From contig JAABQQ010000260.1 of the NCBI GenBank assembly GCA_011391405.1, positions 1-64,000 on the forward strand: a DNA stretch of 64,000 nt, in the 5' to 3' direction. Positions 35,724-43,939 of the stretch are shown one piece after another. Position 1 is the stretch's first letter. Each line of letters begins with the position of its first letter. Made by a program: the position numbers and the translations under genes. Under the pieces are notes generated by a model. It saw only the letters and a list, made by a program, of their open reading frames with translations, did not search any database and was not told where the DNA came from. Source of the DNA: Gammaproteobacteria bacterium. GTDB lineage: Bacteria > Pseudomonadota > Gammaproteobacteria > Steroidobacterales > Steroidobacteraceae.

Positions 35724-36179
35724 GTGGCCACCGACCTCAACGCCCAGACCCAGCGTCGCGATGCGATCGTGCGCATCCTGCGGCAGAACGCTGTCGCGCG
35801 TCAGGCCGAGCTGGTCACCCTGCTCCACCGCGAGGGCCACGACGCGACCCAGTCCAGCGTCAGCCGCGACCTGCGCGAGCTCGGCGTGGTCAAGGGCGGC
35901 GACCGTTACCTGCTGCCGGTTGTCGAGGACGTGCTCACCCCGAGCCATTTCGAGACGGTCCGCTCATTCGTCAGGGGTTACCGCGCCGCAGGACCCACGT
36001 TAACGGTGCTGCGCACGTCGGTGGGTACCGCCCAGAGCGTCGCCATCGCGCTCGACAAGGCACGCTGGCCCGAAGTCATCGGCACCATCGCCGGCGACGA
36101 CACCATCTTCATCGCGACGGAAAGTTCGAAAACGCAGCGCCGCCTGCACGACCACCTCCGTACCCACTTCAGACGCTGA
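35724..36179 (+). CDS. argR: Arginine repressor ArgR
   Basis: 151-residue hexameric regulator. The N-terminal winged helix (QRRDAIVRILRQNAVARQAELVTLL, ATQSSVSRDLRELGVVK) binds ARG boxes. The C-terminal domain has the arginine-binding, trimerising part with GTAQSVAIALDKARWPEVIGTIAGDDTIFI. The start is GTG 35724. It is the first gene of the arginine cluster, 9 bp before argG, so it would be co-transcribed with and repress the operon. Confidence 0.93.
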   Translation: MATDLNAQTQRRDAIVRILRQNAVARQAELVTLLHREGHDATQSSVSRDLRELGVVKGGDRYLLPVVEDVLTPSHFETVRSFVRGYRAAGPTLTVLRTSVGTAQSVAIALDKARWPEVIGTIAGDDTIFIATESSKTQRRLHDHLRTHFRR

Positions 36180-36188
36180 GAGTTCCCG

Positions 36189-37406
36189 ATGACCACGCAA
36201 ACCGGGGGTGCCAAGCCCATCCTGCTCGCTTTTTCCGGCGGACTCGACACCTCGTTCTGCGTGCCCTGGCTCGCGGAAAAGTACGGCCGCCCGATCGTCA
36301 CGCTGACTGTCAACACAGGGGGCATCGACGCCGAGGCAGCCAGGATGCTCGAGGAACGCTCGATGACGCTGGGTGCCGTTGCCCACCATCTGGTCGATGC
36401 GCGTCCGGCCTATTTCGAGCAGGTGCTCAAGTACCTCATCATGGGCAACGTGCGTCGCGGCAACCTGTATCCGCTGTGCGTCGGCGCCGAACGCGTGCTG
36501 CAGGCACAGACCGTCGCGCAGTTCGCGCGGCAGCTGGGTACCGATGTCGTGGCCCACGGCTCGACCGCAGCGGGCAACGACCAGGTGCGCTTCGAAGTCG
36601 CGCTGCGGACGCTTGCTCCCGAACTCGAAATTCTCGCGCCAGTCCGCGACCAGGCGTTCAAGAGGCCCGAGCAGCTGGAATACCTGCAGACACGCAAGCT
36701 CCCGGTGCCGCCGTTCGGCGCGGCCTACTCCGTCAATCGCGGCCTGTGGGGCGTGACGATCGGCGGCAAGGAAACGCTGGTCTCCGAGACCTGCATTCCG
36801 GACGAGGCCTGGGTGCTGACGAAGGACGCCTTCATGCACCCGCACGCGCCGGAACGGCACACGATCGGGTTCGAAGCCGGCGTACCGAGTTCGCTCGACG
36901 GCAAGCCGCTCGACGCCGTGAGCCTCATCGAGCAGGTGGAGACGATCGGTGCGAAGTTCGGCGTCGGCCGCGGCATTCACCTGGGCGACACGATCATCGG
37001 CTTCAAGGGCCGCGTTGCGTTCGAAGCCCCCGCGGCCGAGGTGCTGCTCACGGCGCATCGCGAACTCGAAAAGCTGGTGCTGTCCGCGCGGCAGGCCCGG
37101 CTCAAGGACACGCTCGCTTCGCCGTATGGCGACCTCGTGCACGAAGGCCAGCACCTCGACCCGGTATGTCGCGACATGGAAGCCTTCTTCGTCTCGACGC
37201 AGCAGCGCGTCACGGGTCAAGTGCACGTGCTGTTCCGTCCGGGTGTCGTCTTCATCGAGGGCACCTCGTCGCGGTACTCGCTGATGAAGGCGTCGAAGGG
37301 CGCCTACGGCGAATCGGCCGGTGAATGGACCGCCGCCGAGGCCCACGGCTTCTCCAAGATGCTGGCGCTGCCGGGCATCTTCTACACGCGCGCCGGGCGC
37401 AACTGA
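36189..37406 (+). CDS. argG: Argininosuccinate synthase
   Basis: 405 residues. It condenses citrulline and aspartate with ATP. The N-type ATP pyrophosphatase loop is LLAFSGGLDTSFC. Further family blocks are HGSTAAGNDQVRFE and SYSVNRGLWG-type (AAYSVNRGLWGVTIGG). The sequence resembles the branch found in acyl-citrulline-using bacteria such as Bacteroidetes more than E. coli ArgG. If the upstream carbamoyltransferase makes acyl-citrulline, a deacylase must act before this step; none is in the window. Confidence 0.95.
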   Translation: MTTQTGGAKPILLAFSGGLDTSFCVPWLAEKYGRPIVTLTVNTGGIDAEAARMLEERSMTLGAVAHHLVDARPAYFEQVLKYLIMGNVRRGNLYPLCVGAERVLQAQTVAQFARQLGTDVVAHGSTAAGNDQVRFEVALRTLAPELEILAPVRDQAFKRPEQLEYLQTRKLPVPPFGAAYSVNRGLWGVTIGGKETLVSETCIPDEAWVLTKDAFMHPHAPERHTIGFEAGVPSSLDGKPLDAVSLIEQVETIGAKFGVGRGIHLGDTIIGFKGRVAFEAPAAEVLLTAHRELEKLVLSARQARLKDTLASPYGDLVHEGQHLDPVCRDMEAFFVSTQQRVTGQVHVLFRPGVVFIEGTSSRYSLMKASKGAYGESAGEWTAAEAHGFSKMLALPGIFYTRAGRN

Positions 37407-37433
37407 GCACCGGCTGGGCCAGGGAAACACACC

Positions 37434-38519
37434 ATGCAGATGAAGTCTGTCGTCGTCGACAAGATCGGTTCCATCGCGCAGGCCTGCGGCCTCGGCCACG
37501 AATTGCGCGTCGCCACCACCGACATTCCCTGCGAGGAAGGCGTGGTGCTGGTCGTCGAGGTGCTCACCAACAAGTCGACCTACAACCAGCTCGAACTCAC
37601 CAGCGGCCGCATGGCCAAGGTGTCGAAGGGCGACGTAATCGTCGGCGCGCTCGGGCACCGGCAGGCGCTGTTCGGCTACTCGGGGCACATCCCGGAGCAG
37701 GTGGCCGTCGGTGACGTCATCCAGGTGCTCAACATCGGCGGCGTGCTCGGCATCTGCGATTCGGTCAATCCCGACAGGGGCCAGCCGTTCGACGCGCGCG
37801 TGCTCGGCTGCGTGCTGCAGTTTCCGTTCCTCGGCGAGCGTATCGGCGTGCCGGCCCGCGTCGGTTATCACCGGCTCGACCAGGGAGCGACGCTCGAAAC
37901 GCACGGCGTGCCGATCGTGGCGCTTGCCGGCACCTGCATGGAGGCTGGCAAGACGGCCGCTGCCTGCGCAATCGTGAGCCGCATGCGGCATCGCGGCCTC
38001 GCCGTGCACGCGTTCAAGGCAACGGGCGTCTCGCTGCGTCGTGACATCCTTGCGATGGAAGACGCGGGCGCGCGTCGCAGCCAGATCTTCACGGACTTCG
38101 GCATCGTCACGACGACCGCCGCGTCCGGTCCCGCCCTCACGCGGACCATGCTTACGGAGATGACCCAGGGCAAGCCCGACGTCGTGATCTTCGAACTCGG
38201 CGATGGCATCCTCGGCGCCTATGGCGTCGAAGCGATCCTGTCGGCACCGGATATCGCCAAGTCGCTGACCGCCGTGATCCTTTCGGCCAATGACCCGGTT
38301 GCGGCCTGGGGTGGCGTGAAGCTGCTGCGGGAGCGGTTCGGCATCGAGCCGTGTGCCGTCACCGGTCCCGCCACGGACAACGCAGTGGGCGTGAACATCA
38401 TCGAACAGCAGATGCAGGTGCGCGCGTTCAATGCAATCACCGCCGGCGCCCTGCTCGGCGACCACATCATCGATGCGCTGGGCCTCGCGGCGCAGCCCGT
38501 GGCGGCGAACAACCAATGA
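37434..38519 (+). CDS. P-loop protein of unknown function inside the arginine operon
   Basis: 361 residues, no assigned function. An N-terminal beta-rich part (1-155) precedes a nucleotide-binding core with LAGTCMEAGKTAAA (residues 164-177), a Walker A-like loop with GKT, and KPDVVIFELGDGILG as Walker B-like. The core resembles DUF1611/MobB-type P-loop folds by eye. It lies 27 bp after argG and overlaps argC by 4 bp, so it is translated within the arginine operon. A kinase, ligase or regulator of the pathway is possible; I do not infer a reaction. Confidence 0.75.
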   Translation: MQMKSVVVDKIGSIAQACGLGHELRVATTDIPCEEGVVLVVEVLTNKSTYNQLELTSGRMAKVSKGDVIVGALGHRQALFGYSGHIPEQVAVGDVIQVLNIGGVLGICDSVNPDRGQPFDARVLGCVLQFPFLGERIGVPARVGYHRLDQGATLETHGVPIVALAGTCMEAGKTAAACAIVSRMRHRGLAVHAFKATGVSLRRDILAMEDAGARRSQIFTDFGIVTTTAASGPALTRTMLTEMTQGKPDVVIFELGDGILGAYGVEAILSAPDIAKSLTAVILSANDPVAAWGGVKLLRERFGIEPCAVTGPATDNAVGVNIIEQQMQVRAFNAITAGALLGDHIIDALGLAAQPVAANNQ

Positions 38520-39577
38520 GCGTACGAACACCCGCGATCGTTCTGGGCGGCACCGGCTACGTCGCCGGCGAATTGTTGCGCCTGCTCGCATCGCATCCGT
38601 ATTTCGACCTGGCAGCGGTTGCCTCGGACAGTCAACCCGACGAACCCGTCGCCCAGTTCTTCCGCCACCTGCAACCCGTGCTGCCGCACCTGCACTTCGC
38701 CAACCACGAAGAGATCCTCGAGTACGTCACTGCGAACCCGACGACCGCCGTCTTCTCGGCGGCGCCGCATGGCGTGTCGGCTGCCCTGATCGACCGGCTG
38801 CTGACGGCCGCCGAGCAGGCTGAAACGCAGGCACGGGTCGTCGATACGTCGGCGGACTTCCGCTACGCGAGCGCGGATGCCTACGAGACTGTTTATAAGC
38901 ACGCTCACGGCGCACCAGACCGGCTCAGCGAGTTCACCTGCGCGGTCCCCGAGCACCTCAATGCGCTGTCCACGCCCCACGTGGCACACCCCGGGTGTTT
39001 CGCGACCGCCGTGCTGCTCGCGAGCGTGCCGCTGCTTGCGCTCGGCCTCGTCGAGCCGCGCCTGTTCGTGTCAGGCGTAACCGGCAGCACTGGCTCGGGT
39101 CGCCAGCCCATGGCCGGCACGCACCATCCGCAACGTCACAGCGACATGTACTCCTACAACGCGCTCGGACACCGGCACGCGCCGGAAATCACGGCGCTCG
39201 CGCTGGCGGCCTCCGGCACGCAGGCCGACTTCGCTTTCGTACCACACAGCGGTCCGTTCGCGCGCGGCATTCATGTGACGGTCCAGGCGACGCTGCACGA
39301 ATCGATGTCGACGCACGAACTCGTGCATGCGCTGCGCGAGTATTACGACCAGTCCGTCTTCGTGCGCGTCAGCGGTGAAATGCCGCGTCTCAAGGACGTC
39401 ATTGCCAGCAATTTCGCGGAACTCTCCGGCGTCAGCAATGGCCGCACGGTGGCCGTGATGTGCGTAATCGACAACCTGACCAAGGGCGCGGCCGGCGGAG
39501 CCGTGCAATGGATGAACCGCATGTTCGGGCACGAAGAGACTGCCGGACTGATGACGCCTGCACCGGGGTGGACCTGA
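38516..39577 (+). CDS. argC: N-acetyl(acyl)-glutamyl-phosphate reductase
   Basis: 353 residues. NADPH-dependent reduction of acylglutamyl phosphate to the semialdehyde. The Rossmann start is IVLGGTGYVAGELLRLLASHP. The catalytic cysteine is in AHPGCFATA, and TGSTGSGRQPMAGTHHPQRH matches the active-site loop. The start ATG overlaps the preceding stop, and the stop shares one base with the argD start. Confidence 0.94.
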   Translation: MSVRTPAIVLGGTGYVAGELLRLLASHPYFDLAAVASDSQPDEPVAQFFRHLQPVLPHLHFANHEEILEYVTANPTTAVFSAAPHGVSAALIDRLLTAAEQAETQARVVDTSADFRYASADAYETVYKHAHGAPDRLSEFTCAVPEHLNALSTPHVAHPGCFATAVLLASVPLLALGLVEPRLFVSGVTGSTGSGRQPMAGTHHPQRHSDMYSYNALGHRHAPEITALALAASGTQADFAFVPHSGPFARGIHVTVQATLHESMSTHELVHALREYYDQSVFVRVSGEMPRLKDVIASNFAELSGVSNGRTVAVMCVIDNLTKGAAGGAVQWMNRMFGHEETAGLMTPAPGWT

Positions 39578-40743
39578 TGAACGCAGTCGCGAACTGGTCG
39601 CCGCCAGCCGACCACCTGGCACCGGTGTATGCGCAGTGGGCTCTCGACGTCGTCGACGGCTCCGGCGTGTACCTGAACACGCGCGACGGCCGCAAGGTGC
39701 TGGACTTGTACGGCGGCCACGCCGTTGCGGCGCTCGGATACTCGCACCCGCGACTGCTCGCCGCGCTCGAGAGCCAGTCGAAAGCGCTGATCTTCCAGAG
39801 CAACGCCGTTCCACTCGACGTGCGTGCGAGGGCCGCGCTGCGCCTGACGCGCTTCGCCGGTCTCGGCCTCAACACCGCGTTCTTCGTCAGCACGGGTGCC
39901 GAAGCGAACGAAAATGCGTTGAAGCTGGCATTGCGTATCTCAGGCCGGCGCAAGGTCGTTGCCATTGAAGGCAGCTTCCACGGCCGCACGGCTGCTGCCG
40001 GAGCCGTGACCTGGGGTGCAGACAAGAAATGGTATGGCTTCCCGCAGGCACCCTTCGACGTCGAATTCGTGCCGCGCGGCGACTTTGCAGCTGTCGATCG
40101 CATCATCGGCACGGACACGGCCGCCGTAATCGTCGAACCCGTACAAGGTGTCGGCGGTGCACTCGACCTTGGCGAGCCGTTCCTTGCGGCGCTGCGCAAG
40201 CGCAGCACCGAGACCTGCGCCTTGCTCGTCTTCGATGAAGTGCAGTGTGGCATGGGTCGCACCGGTTACCCGTTCGCTGCCAGCATGTATGGCGTCTCGC
40301 CCGACATGATCACGACGGCCAAGGCCCTCGGTGCCGGCTTCCCGTGCGCCGCCCTGCTGATGGCGGATCACGTCGCCGGCCACCTGAAGCTGGACGATCT
40401 CGGCACGACGTTCGGCGGCGGACCGATGGCCTGCGCGATGATCGAAACCGTGGTGGACATCATCGAAAGCGAGGGCTTGCTCGCGAACGTGCGAAAGCTG
40501 TCGCAGCAGATGCGCGATACCTGCGTCGTCGGTCCGGTGACGGGCACGCAGGGCGCCGGCTTCCTGCTCGGCCTGCGCACACGCCGTCCGGCGAAGGACG
40601 TGCAGCGTGAGTTGCTCGAACAGCACGACATCCTCACGGGAACCAGTGCCGACCCTCACATCGTCCGTATTCTCGCGCCTTACGTGCTCGAGTCGCAGCA
40701 CGTCGAGCAGTTGCGCGACGCCCTGGCCGCTTTGCCCGCGTGA
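39577..40743 (+). CDS. argD: N-acyl-ornithine aminotransferase
   Basis: 388-residue class III PLP aminotransferase converting acylglutamate semialdehyde to acyl-ornithine. STGAEANENALKLA binds the PLP phosphate. FDEVQCGMGRTG contains the ring-stacking Asp, and the Schiff-base lysine is in TTAKALGAGFP. It is translationally coupled to both neighbours (TGATG with argC, 4-bp overlap with the carbamoyltransferase). Confidence 0.94.
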   Translation: MNAVANWSPPADHLAPVYAQWALDVVDGSGVYLNTRDGRKVLDLYGGHAVAALGYSHPRLLAALESQSKALIFQSNAVPLDVRARAALRLTRFAGLGLNTAFFVSTGAEANENALKLALRISGRRKVVAIEGSFHGRTAAAGAVTWGADKKWYGFPQAPFDVEFVPRGDFAAVDRIIGTDTAAVIVEPVQGVGGALDLGEPFLAALRKRSTETCALLVFDEVQCGMGRTGYPFAASMYGVSPDMITTAKALGAGFPCAALLMADHVAGHLKLDDLGTTFGGGPMACAMIETVVDIIESEGLLANVRKLSQQMRDTCVVGPVTGTQGAGFLLGLRTRRPAKDVQRELLEQHDILTGTSADPHIVRILAPYVLESQHVEQLRDALAALPA

Positions 40744-41750
40744 ACGTCATTCGCAACTTTCTCGACCTGGCCGATCTCTCGCGCGACGAAGTCGTGGACC
40801 TGCTGGCACTCGCACAAAGCCTGCAGAGCCGCCCCGAGCCGACCGCGCTCGCCGGGAAAATTCTCGGGCTGCTGTTCCTGAATCCGTCGCTGCGCACGCT
40901 GGCTTCGTTCCAGGCTGGCATGCAGCGACTCGGCGGTACGGCGTTCGTCGTGACGCCGGGCCAGGGCACCTGGCAGGTCGAGACCCGGGACGGCGCGGTA
41001 ATGAATGGCGGCGCAGCAGAACACGTGCGCGAGGCGATTCCCGTGCTGGCGTCGTATTGCGACGCGCTCGGCATCCGCTCGTTCGCCGAAGGCAAGGACC
41101 TCGCGGCAGACCTCGCCGAAGAGCAGTTCATGCGCATGGCCAACCTGTGCCCGAAGCCGCTCGTGAACCTGGAGTCGGCCGTCAACCATCCGTGCCAGGC
41201 ACTTGCAGACTGGCGGACGATGGACGAGCTTGCCGTGCCGCGAACCGGCAAGTTCGTGCTGAGCTGGGTCTCGCACCCGCGTGCGTTGCCGCTCGCGGTG
41301 CCGGCCGCAACCGTGCACATGGCGGCGCAGCGTGGCATGGACGTCGTGGTACTGCGGCCCGAAGGCTACGCTCTGCCCGACGCGATCATGCACAAGGCGC
41401 GGGCCGCCGCCGCGGCTTCAGGTGGCAACGTCTCCGAGACCGCCGATCGCGAATCGGCGCTGCGCGATGCGCACGTCGTGTACGCAAAGGAATGGGGCTC
41501 ACCGCTGCACTACGGTGACGCCGACGGCGAAGCGAAGGCACGCGCACCACTCGGCGGCTGGTGCGTGCGCGAAAGCTGGTTCCAGCACGCGCGGGCTGAC
41601 TGTCATTTCATGCATTGCCTGCCCGTGCGTCGCAACGTCGCGGTCGCCGACGAAATTCTCGACGGACCGCGCAGCCGCGTGATCCGCGAAGCCGCCAACC
41701 GCATGGTCGTCCAGATGGCCGTGCTGCATCGATTGCTCAAGGGGAACTGA
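40740..41750 (+). CDS. argF': N-acyl-L-ornithine carbamoyltransferase (ArgF')
   Basis: 336 residues. It transfers carbamoyl phosphate to N-acetyl- or N-succinyl-ornithine. The phosphate loop is FLNPSLRTLAS, where ordinary enzymes have STRTR, and HCLPVRRNVAVAD replaces the OTC HCLP loop, as in the acetyl/succinyl-ornithine branch. At the specificity position (Glu92 in the Xanthomonas acetyl-ornithine enzyme, Pro90 in the Bacteroides succinyl-ornithine enzyme), this protein appears to have Ala93 in NGGAAEH. The EAIPVLASYCDALG context is nearer the succinyl type. It starts with GTG overlapping argD. Acyl specificity is therefore open. Confidence 0.88.
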   Translation: MNVIRNFLDLADLSRDEVVDLLALAQSLQSRPEPTALAGKILGLLFLNPSLRTLASFQAGMQRLGGTAFVVTPGQGTWQVETRDGAVMNGGAAEHVREAIPVLASYCDALGIRSFAEGKDLAADLAEEQFMRMANLCPKPLVNLESAVNHPCQALADWRTMDELAVPRTGKFVLSWVSHPRALPLAVPAATVHMAAQRGMDVVVLRPEGYALPDAIMHKARAAAAASGGNVSETADRESALRDAHVVYAKEWGSPLHYGDADGEAKARAPLGGWCVRESWFQHARADCHFMHCLPVRRNVAVADEILDGPRSRVIREAANRMVVQMAVLHRLLKGN

Positions 41751-41752
41751 CG

Positions 41753-42679
41753 ATGATCGGACACAAGGTCGAACAGGCTGTCACGGTGCGGGCACTGCGC
41801 GGCGCGACTCCTTACATCCACATGTACAAAGGCAAGGTCTTCGTCATCAAGACCGGGGGCGGTGCGTTCCGCGACGCCGGGACGATGCGAGCCTTCGTCG
41901 AACAGGTGACGATCCTGCACCATCTCGGCATCCGCGTCGTGCTCGTGCACGGCGGCGGCCCTCAGCTCGAAGACGTGACGGCCAAACTCGGCGTGCAGAC
42001 ACGCATGGTTCAGGGTCGTCGCGTGACTGACGCGTCGGCCATCGACGCAATCAGCATGGTCCTGAACGGACTGATCAACACCCAACTGGTCGCGCTCTGC
42101 CGCAGCTTCGGTATCTCCGCAATCGGTATCGGCGGCATCGACGGCGGCCTGGTGCAGGCGCATCGCCGCGCTCCGGTGACGCTCGCAAGCGGCGAGGTCG
42201 TCGACTACGGCCTGGTGGGCGACATCGACGGCATCGACGGCTCGGTCGTCACGCGGCTGCTGGACAGCGGCTTCCTCCCCGTCGTCAGCCCGCTGTCGTG
42301 CGACAACTCGGGACAACTGCTCAACATCAATGCCGACACGGTCGCCGCGGCGATTGGCGGCGCCCTGGTCGCCGAGAAGTTGATCCTGTGCACCGGCGCT
42401 CCCGGCATCCTCGAGCGTGTCGACGATCCGCAGTCGCTGATCTCGTACACCGACCTGGCCGGTCTGCATCGACTGCGCGAGAAGGGTGCGATCACCGACG
42501 GCATGTTGCCGAAGTCGAGCGCCATCGAGGCCGCGATTCATGGTGGCGTCCGCCGTGTGCACGTGATCTCGTACGCCGAGACAGACTCGCTGCTCGCCGA
42601 GATCTTCACGAACGAAGGCAAGGGCACGCTCGTGGTGGCCGACACCAAGGCACTCACGGCGGCTGAGCAAGGCCAGTAG
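41753..42679 (+). CDS. argB: N-acetyl(acyl)-glutamate kinase
   Basis: 308 residues. The amino-acid kinase fold begins with VFVIKTGGGAFRD and has VLVHGGGPQLE and the arginine/ATP-side INADTVAAAIGGALVAEKL. It phosphorylates N-acylglutamate. It is a stand-alone kinase, not the NAGS-fused form. It follows the carbamoyltransferase by two bases and is followed by argH. Confidence 0.93.
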   Translation: MIGHKVEQAVTVRALRGATPYIHMYKGKVFVIKTGGGAFRDAGTMRAFVEQVTILHHLGIRVVLVHGGGPQLEDVTAKLGVQTRMVQGRRVTDASAIDAISMVLNGLINTQLVALCRSFGISAIGIGGIDGGLVQAHRRAPVTLASGEVVDYGLVGDIDGIDGSVVTRLLDSGFLPVVSPLSCDNSGQLLNINADTVAAAIGGALVAEKLILCTGAPGILERVDDPQSLISYTDLAGLHRLREKGAITDGMLPKSSAIEAAIHGGVRRVHVISYAETDSLLAEIFTNEGKGTLVVADTKALTAAEQGQ

Positions 42680-42691
42680 AAGGACCACCGC

Positions 42692-43882
42692 ATGACCAGG
42701 CTCTGGGACAAAGGCGCGCCCCTCGACGAACGTGTGCTGCGCTTCACGGCTGGCGAGGATCACGCGCTCGACAACCGACTCGTGGCCTACGACGTCCGCG
42801 CCTCGATCGCGCACGCCGAAATGCTGCAGGAATGCGGGCTGCTCGCGCAGGACGAACTGGACGCGATCCGCAACGGCCTGAGCGAAATCGCGGCCGCCCA
42901 CGCCCGTGGCGAGTGGTCCATGACGCTCGACCTCGAGGACGGGCAGACGGCGCTCGAGACCTTGCTCACACGCAAGATCGGCACCGCGGGTGCTCGTCTG
43001 CATGCGGGTCGCTCGCGCAACGACCAGGTGCTCACGGCGCTTCGCCTGTATCTACGCGACGCCGTCGAAAGCCTCGCGGAGGGAGCCCGACACGTCGCTG
43101 AGGCGCTGGACGGACTGACGGCCAAGCAGGGCACCGTCGCACTGCCCGGCTACACGCACATGCAGCAGGCGATGCCGAGCTCGGTCGCACTCTGGGCGCA
43201 GGGCTTCGCCGCAGAGATCCGCGACGACATCGAGGGGCTGCGTCACTCGCACCGGCGCATCGGCAAGAATCCTCTCGGTTCAGCGGCGGGTTATGGCACG
43301 CCGAACCTGCCCGTGAGCCGCGAAGCGACGCGCGCGAGGCTGGCATTTCCCGCGAATCACGAGCCAGTGACGGCGGTCCAGCTCTCGCGCGGCAAGGCGG
43401 AGGCCGAGGTTCTGTTCCAGATCACGCTGTTGCTGCAGGATCTCGGACGACTCGCGTCCGACCTGTTGCTCTTTTATACGCGGGAGTTCGGCTTCGTGCG
43501 GCTGCCCGATGCGTTCACGACCGGTTCTTCGATCATGCCGCAGAAGCGCAATCCCGACGTCTTCGAACTGGTACGCGGCCGCACGGCCACGGCGCAGGCT
43601 TGCCTTGCGGAAGTGCTCGGCATCACCGCCAAGTTGCCGTCGGGCTATCAGCGCGACCTGCAGCTGATCAAGGCGCCGCTGTTCCGCTCGATCGACGTCT
43701 GCCTCGAGTCGCTCGACATCATGGCCGCCGCGATTCCGCAGGTGCAGTTCGTGCCGGAGCGCATCTGCATGGACGCCGACATTCATGCGGCGGCTGAGGC
43801 CAACGCGCTCGTCGCGCAGGAAGGCATCCCATTCCGCGAGGCGTACCAGCGCGTCGGGGCAAAGCACCGCCGCAAGGAGTAA
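42692..43882 (+). CDS. argH: Argininosuccinate lyase
   Basis: 396 residues, shorter than the 457 of E. coli. It splits argininosuccinate to arginine and fumarate. The superfamily signature GSSIMPQKRNPD is intact, with RSRNDQVLTALRLYLRDAV and GYTHMQQAMPSS blocks. The shorter C-terminus agrees with the Bacteroidetes-like branch. It ends the arginine operon; I see no clear terminator before the next gene. Confidence 0.94.
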   Translation: MTRLWDKGAPLDERVLRFTAGEDHALDNRLVAYDVRASIAHAEMLQECGLLAQDELDAIRNGLSEIAAAHARGEWSMTLDLEDGQTALETLLTRKIGTAGARLHAGRSRNDQVLTALRLYLRDAVESLAEGARHVAEALDGLTAKQGTVALPGYTHMQQAMPSSVALWAQGFAAEIRDDIEGLRHSHRRIGKNPLGSAAGYGTPNLPVSREATRARLAFPANHEPVTAVQLSRGKAEAEVLFQITLLLQDLGRLASDLLLFYTREFGFVRLPDAFTTGSSIMPQKRNPDVFELVRGRTATAQACLAEVLGITAKLPSGYQRDLQLIKAPLFRSIDVCLESLDIMAAAIPQVQFVPERICMDADIHAAAEANALVAQEGIPFREAYQRVGAKHRRKE

Positions 43883-43939
43883 CGCGGCGCGCGCAGACGC
43901 GCTAGCATCGTTATCCAATAGCGACGCAGGGGGATTCCT

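Noticed and set aside
36000-38591. 863-residue open frame on the minus strand across argR, argG and the P-loop gene
   Set aside because: It is a shadow of GC-rich codon use in the real genes on the other strand; its composition (Arg, His, Asp-rich) fits no family.
41603-43003. 466-residue minus-strand frame over argF', argB and argH
   Set aside because: Antisense shadow of three well-supported arg genes.
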